From: Rotaria socialis
Taxonomy: Eukaryota > Rotifera > Eurotatoria > Philodinida > Philodinidae
Assembly (NCBI GenBank): GCA_905331475.1
Contig: CAJNYU010002348.1
Span: forward strand, 166,096-230,095
Direction of reading: 5' to 3'
DNA: 64,000 bases
The notes under the pieces were generated by a model that saw only the letters and a program-made list of their open reading frames with translations, made no database searches and was not told the DNA's origin. The translations under genes were made by a program, and so were the position numbers. Below are positions 59,365 to 64,000 of this stretch, one piece after another (position 1 is the first letter of the stretch; every line of letters starts with the position of its first letter).

Positions 59365-60445
59365 ATGGGACGTCATTCCACTGACAGTGACGACGAAAAA
59401 ATTGGTAATTCATCCATAAAACGAGACGACGGCGATAGTGGACCAGGTTCAGATTCTGATCTCGATGAAGAAGAATATATTGTTGAAAAAATTCTCAAGA
59501 TGCGTACTATAAAAAAAGGCAAAGTTGAATGTGAGAGATCCGATTATTTTTATCTTTAACCATGCATATTATACAATGTTTTTTGCTATTCTTATTAAAA
59601 TATAGATTTTCTTAAATGGAAAGGTTATCCACATACTCAAAACACATGGGTAAATAATGATTTTTTTAAATTCTATTATTTTTAAATTTAGCCGCTTGAT
59701 ATTTTTAGGAACCTGCAGAACATCTTGATTGTCCTGAATTAATAGCTGCTTTTTTGGCTGAACAAAAAGAAAAAGACAAGCGCGAAGCATCATCGTCGAG
59801 AACCGATGAAAATTCCAATAGAAAACGATCTTCTAGTACGAGTGGTAGTACTAATCATAATCACAATAGTCATCATAATTCTCATCATAACAATCATCAC
59901 AATAGCAATAATAATAACAATGATACTGCGAAAACTGCAAATTCTAATGCTACAACTACGAATAATGCCAATACTCCTTCGGCTAATACTCCTTCGGCTA
60001 ATACTGCTTCAGCTAATACTGCTTCAGCTAATACTGCTTCAGCTAATACTCCTTCAGCTAACATTATTAATACTAATATTACGACAAATAATAATAAAAG
60101 CAATTCAGATGGCGATAAGAATAATAATAATACGTCGTCAGCAAAACGACCTCGTATTGAATACGAACAAACAGGTTACGCTCGTGGTCTTCAGCCGGAT
60201 GCTTTCTTGGGTGCAACGGATATTTATGATGAAGAATTAATGTTTCTGTAAGAAATTTCAATTTTTCGATGCTTTAAAATCAATACTTTTTTTAAAGAGT
60301 AAAATGGCAAGGTGTTAGTAAAGCTGAACTTGTTCCATCTCGTATAGTGAATAAAGAATCTCCACAAATGGTTATTAAATTTTACGAAGAACGTTTAACA
60401 TGGAATGCGACAAATAACAGTTTACATGATAATAAAAAAGCTTAA
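59365..60445 (+). CDS. HP1: Heterochromatin protein 1 (chromo and chromoshadow domains)
   Basis: Exons 59365-59530, 59606-59649, 59709-60247 and 60298-60445 give 298 residues. After an acidic N-terminal tail with Ser-Asp pairs, the chromodomain runs from 'EEYIVEKILKMRTIKKGKVE' through 'YFLKWKGYPHTQNTWEPAEH' to 'LDCPELIAAFLAEQ'. It keeps the aromatic cage (Tyr, Trp, Trp region) that binds methylated histone H3 Lys9. The hinge of about 115 residues is low-complexity (His/Asn/Ser/Thr) and contains six ANTPS/ANTAS repeats, then a basic 'SAKRPRIEYE'. The chromoshadow domain is 'TGYARGLQPDAFLGATDIYD', 'ELMFLVKWQGVSKAELVPS' and 'PQMVIKFYEERLTWN'. The first exon-intron junctions lie inside the chromodomain. 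HP1 dimerises through the shadow domain and compacts chromatin. The hinge is longer than usual. Confidence 0.95.
59967..60056 (+). repeat. 15-bp coding minisatellite in the HP1 hinge
   Basis: Six in-frame units of the type GCTAATACTSCTTCR encode ANTPS, ANTPS, ANTAS, ANTAS, ANTAS and ANTPS. Units of the same kind are nearly identical in DNA, so the array expanded recently. Confidence 0.95.
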
Positions 60446-62236
60446 AAATATTATTCCAAATAATGTAATCCTTTCAAGACTGTGTACATTGATGTATTTG
60501 TCTAAACCTACTTACTCTGACATGAACAATACGACATTTTGTTTAAGTTTTTTCTTTGCTTTAAATCATCTGTATATTGTGATCCGATTTTATTGTATAT
60601 CTTTCAAAAGATAGAGTTAAATATGTAGTAAAATGACAAAAAAGAAGAAGTAGTATTAGCATTTTCTTTTCTTATTATTTCACTTTTTTATGAGTTTTTA
60701 ATACATTGTCAAATAAAAATACTTTTAAGCAAAACAAATTTTCATTTGATATTTTAATCGGACTAGTTAGCAGAAAACTCATTTTAATTTATATATTAGT
60801 TGCATATTTACGAACGTCATTATCCTAAACGCAATATGTACTCCAAAGAAAAAGAAAAAAACAACAAGGCCATTCTCATTTAAGTATTTATAGAAAATCC
60901 TTGAATGTGATGAACACGAAGCACAGCTTATAGAGTATGTTCCGAATTTTTTATATAAGAAAAAAAGAAACAGTCAGCTCTCTAAATCAATCTTGAAGAT
61001 ATAATACAGCAGAAGCGCAAATAAGATAGATTGCTATAATAATTGTTCACATACTGAGATGTGTCACAAGCAATAGCATTCTTTTATAAAAGAATGTTTT
61101 TGACTTCATGTGATGCTAATCATTAGACATAATGAGCCTCTTCAGTGACACTCGTTTGTTGACGTCTAGATCAATTAACATTTGTATTGTTGTAAAAGAG
61201 GTATATGTCGAAGAATTAAAACTTTCCATATCATACATGTGAATATCTCTATGAAATAGAGAATTTCTTCCTTGTACCATTCACAGCAAGAAATTACGAG
61301 ATGTAGTAATCTTGATAAAAAAAAAACTAGATCTTCTACTTTTGAAAAAAATAGCTTCCCAATCCATATAACCCATGCAATATTCTAAACACAAATTGAC
61401 AATATGAAGCAAAATATACTAAGAAGAATTGAAATGGAAGTTGTTTTTTGCGGGAAGATAGTAAATGGTTACCACTAACCAATACATTCAATACTATTAT
61501 GTAATGTAAAATTCTGATTAAAAAAAGAGTTGAACTAATTTTAATTTATTTTTGCAGCGATTACAATTCATAATTTTTGTTTAGCTCAATACAATCTGTA
61601 TTGAATGTCGTCTATGATTAAATCGAAGTAATACAAAAGAAGTTGTATCAGTGATTCTATCAAACAGAATCAATATTGTTAGAATTTTTCATTCAATTAC
61701 GACAGAAAATGCATTCCACAATTTCATTTAATATAGTCTTGGTAAAACTTATCAGTTACACTATAACTATTCTCAAAAAGAAAAGCTCACTCCTGTATCC
61801 ACAATAGAAAGACTATACGAAATTATATGAAATTTCATTTTAATTGCTAACTCTTTTCACGCTGACTATTTTTTGTTATTGTTATTTTGCATGTGATAAT
61901 TCAATCGTCGACTCGAATGCCACGTACTTCAGCGAAATAAAAGTTTTTATTTACACTTGACGTTACTATCTCTTGTTAATTTTTCAAAGCACACCACGCA
62001 CTGAATACTAGGCTATACAACAAGACAACCGATATCAGTCAAAAAAGACGCCCACGCCTATGCCCACGCAAACCACGACATAAATATACATTAAAAACAA
62101 AAAGAACGTCAACCGAATGCAACGAAACAAAAACGATTTTTGTTCAGATACTTTCTCTCGAATAATCTGAACAATAATGGCTACGAAGGAAGACACAAAA
62201 CAAAAATAAAAAGTATATAATAAATAATGATAAAGT
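60446..62236. other. Intergenic region between HP1 and SPOP
   Basis: Two convergent genes end here. I see no gene or structured repeat. It contains A-rich and T-rich runs only. Confidence 0.4.
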
Positions 62237-63654
62237 TCATGAAGTTCTCTGTTTTTTTCTAGGTGGACATATAATAGTGTTTTGTAGTGACGCCATAGCT
62301 CGATAAGCATCTGCTAATAAATGTGGATGAGTACGTATCATTGTTTGAAAACCTGGTGTATCTAAGACATCTGTAAAAAAGAATAAATTAAATATTAGCA
62401 TTAAAAATATCTCTTTTTTAATACCTTGTGGGTGAGCATTAATAAAATCAATAGCTTGTTGCCGCAATTGCGTAGCTGAATGAAGATCAGCAAGTATAAG
62501 TGTATCAGCAACATTGTCACGATCAATAGTTGTACACAATGTTTCCTCGCATTGAACTTTAAGTCTTTCCAAACAATATTTATCAGCAGCTGGTAAAAGT
62601 GCATCAGCAACTGTATCAAGATTTTGTGCTTTTCCAGTATATATAAAACGAAGAATTTCAAACATAATATCTGCATCAATATCTTCGATTTCAACACGTG
62701 AACGTTCGTTTTCGAGCATTTTATGTTCAAACATTGCTTGAAAAACTTTCGATCGTGCACCTAATATTGCTTTATGAACAGGAAATTCTTTATGGCCACA
62801 AACAAGTGTTACATCGGAATAGATCGGAGTGTCAAGTAAAGATTGAAAATCGTCACTTAAATGACATTCGGGAATTTTAAGCTAGAAAAATAGAAAATTA
62901 CGATAAATTTTCATTTTCAACAACGATCTTACCGAGTTAATTTGTGTTTGTCCGCTAAAATTCACACTATCAGCAACAACGCTAACTTCACAAAATAATG
63001 TTAATTTATCATCCGGTAAAAGACCATTAGCTTCATCAATTAAGAAATCACGACGAATGAATTTTTTAAAACCCCAATCTTTTCCTAAAATTTGAAAAAA
63101 AAATTGTTTCTCGCTGTAAAACATGAAACAAAGAGGAATGTTTAATTATGTATATTGTGTTAATAAGTTGGACTTCGCCTCAATAACGTCTTATTGTAAT
63201 CTACTATCTACGTTGTTATTGCATTTCTCAGACTAATAATAAGTAAACCGAATGTATTCCAAAATAAAAACCATAAAACAATATTATTGTAATTTACAAC
63301 AGTACTATCGTTGTGTCCTATAGAAATTTATGAGAAGAACTTTTTGATAAAAAAATTACCTTGAACAAATCGATAAGCACGTTGAGATTCCATTGCTTTT
63401 GTTTCGTCGCCTTTTGAGTTAAGTATTGAAAATTTAAATTTAGCTCTTGTTTCACATTTACTATTTGGTGCGGCAACAAGTAATAGATACAATGATAAAT
63501 AATCTTTCGATTCTTCATCAAGACCTTTTGGATTAAGACGTAAACACCATTTAAGTTTATCATTTGCATTAGCTGAAAATGAGGACGATTTTAATGCTTC
63601 ACCCATTTCTTCACGACAAAATGAAAAATTATTTATTGTCCAATGAAATGAAAA
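62237..63654 (-). CDS. SPOP: SPOP-type MATH-BTB adaptor (5' exons outside window)
   Basis: Four exons on the minus strand (63360-63654, 62933-63084, 62425-62881, 62237-62370) join in frame to give 345 codons plus stop. The first codons '[20 protein letters not shown]' are inside the MATH domain, so the start lies at or beyond the window edge. The MATH part includes '[20 protein letters not shown]', '[20 protein letters not shown]' and '[20 protein letters not shown]'. The BTB part includes '[20 protein letters not shown]', '[20 protein letters not shown]' and '[12 protein letters not shown]'. The BACK-like end is '[20 protein letters not shown]' with '[14 protein letters not shown]', and 'PPRKKQRTS' is the nuclear signal. 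SPOP brings substrates to CUL3 ubiquitin ligases. The conservation with vertebrate SPOP is very high across the MATH substrate-binding cleft. Confidence 0.96.
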
Positions 63655-64000
63655 CTATTTAAGAAAAAAAAGAAAAAACAAATATTAAATTATCTCGAAC
63701 ATAGCACACGAAATTAGTATCAATAGAAAACTAATCCTCAAATGAATCATTACTTATTTATTTTATTATCGACAACTAAAAACATATTTACATTTGAGTC
63801 ATTCAATTCGAAATATTTTATTGGTCCATGAAGAAAACTATTGACAAAGTCCAATTTTTAAAATTAAATAAAGTACTCAAATCGTATCCTTCGTAAATGA
63901 AAACAAAATTAATTTTACACGTGAAAATTTTAACAATCATATTCATGTAAACATTAGTTTGATATGTTTGAAGACGTCTAGTTCATCATGTCATATAAGG
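63655..64000. other. SPOP intron or upstream sequence
   Basis: An acceptor 'ttaaatag' on the minus strand borders the exon at 63654. The rest has no coding likeness to the expected SPOP N-terminus, so the next exon lies outside. Confidence 0.6.

Noticed and set aside
59897..60103. Minus-strand frame with regular LAEAV/LAEGV repeats
   Set aside because: It is the antisense of the HP1 hinge repeat array.
1..64000. tRNA genes, CRISPR arrays, retrotransposon reverse transcriptase or telomeric repeats
   Set aside because: Looked for by eye on both strands; none seen. Short or divergent tRNAs could have been missed without a covariance search.

Overview
The window looks like nuclear DNA of a small, intron-rich, AT-rich metazoan, most probably a bdelloid rotifer. 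Most introns are short (about 50-70 bp) GT-AG introns. The genes are clearly animal: BAF, TRPM, a Ly6 protein, SPOP, HP1, MRPL37 and RNF7. Several starts sit directly behind AG acceptors, as expected with 5'UTR introns or spliced-leader trans-splicing. Three intronless genes of bacterial or fungal style lie among them, which fits the heavy horizontal gene acquisition known in bdelloids. The species assignment is an inference, since no marker gene was compared by search.

Layout. 1-2915 (+): 3' part of a Sec24C/D-type COPII gene. 4182-5670 (-): secreted Ly6/uPAR protein. 5801-6555 (-): two tandem BAF genes in operon-like spacing. 7133-15207 (+): complete 26-exon TRPM channel. 15937-16347 (+): RNF7/RBX2. 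16446-17684 (-): intronless PLP amino-acid deaminase, convergent with RNF7. 18773-19480 (+): intronless peptide deformylase with a mitochondrial presequence. 20118-21512 (+): WDR61/SKI8. 21.5-26.6 kb: gene-poor, with foldback repeats, a truncated amine-oxidase fragment and a Q-rich exon fragment. 26591-30446: complete DDE transposon with about 490-bp terminal inverted repeats and a two-exon transposase. 31071-33231 (+): MRPL37. 33437-34236 (+): unrecognised single-pass membrane protein. 36127-37314 (-): intronless FAD monooxygenase. 38849-43571 (+): kelch-repeat plus cytochrome b561 protein whose first coding intron holds a 970-bp foldback element. 44571-44688 (-): a 5S rRNA gene. 45-55 kb: gene desert with decayed coding traces, a recurring 13-mer and a MULE-like foldback with a 9-bp target-site duplication. 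55219-56374 (+): secreted three-EGF protein. 56.6-58.8 kb: two more foldback elements. 59365-60445 (+): HP1. 62237-63654 (-): SPOP, whose 5' end lies outside the window.

Spliced models were built by hand from GT-AG (one GC-AG) junctions, and every multi-exon model keeps frame from start to stop. The genes do not form one pathway. The most unusual items are the transposon with a wide gap between its second and third catalytic residues, the kelch-b561 fusion, the three candidate transferred enzymes, the MULE-like foldback and the repeated GTGAGTGCGTTAC motif.
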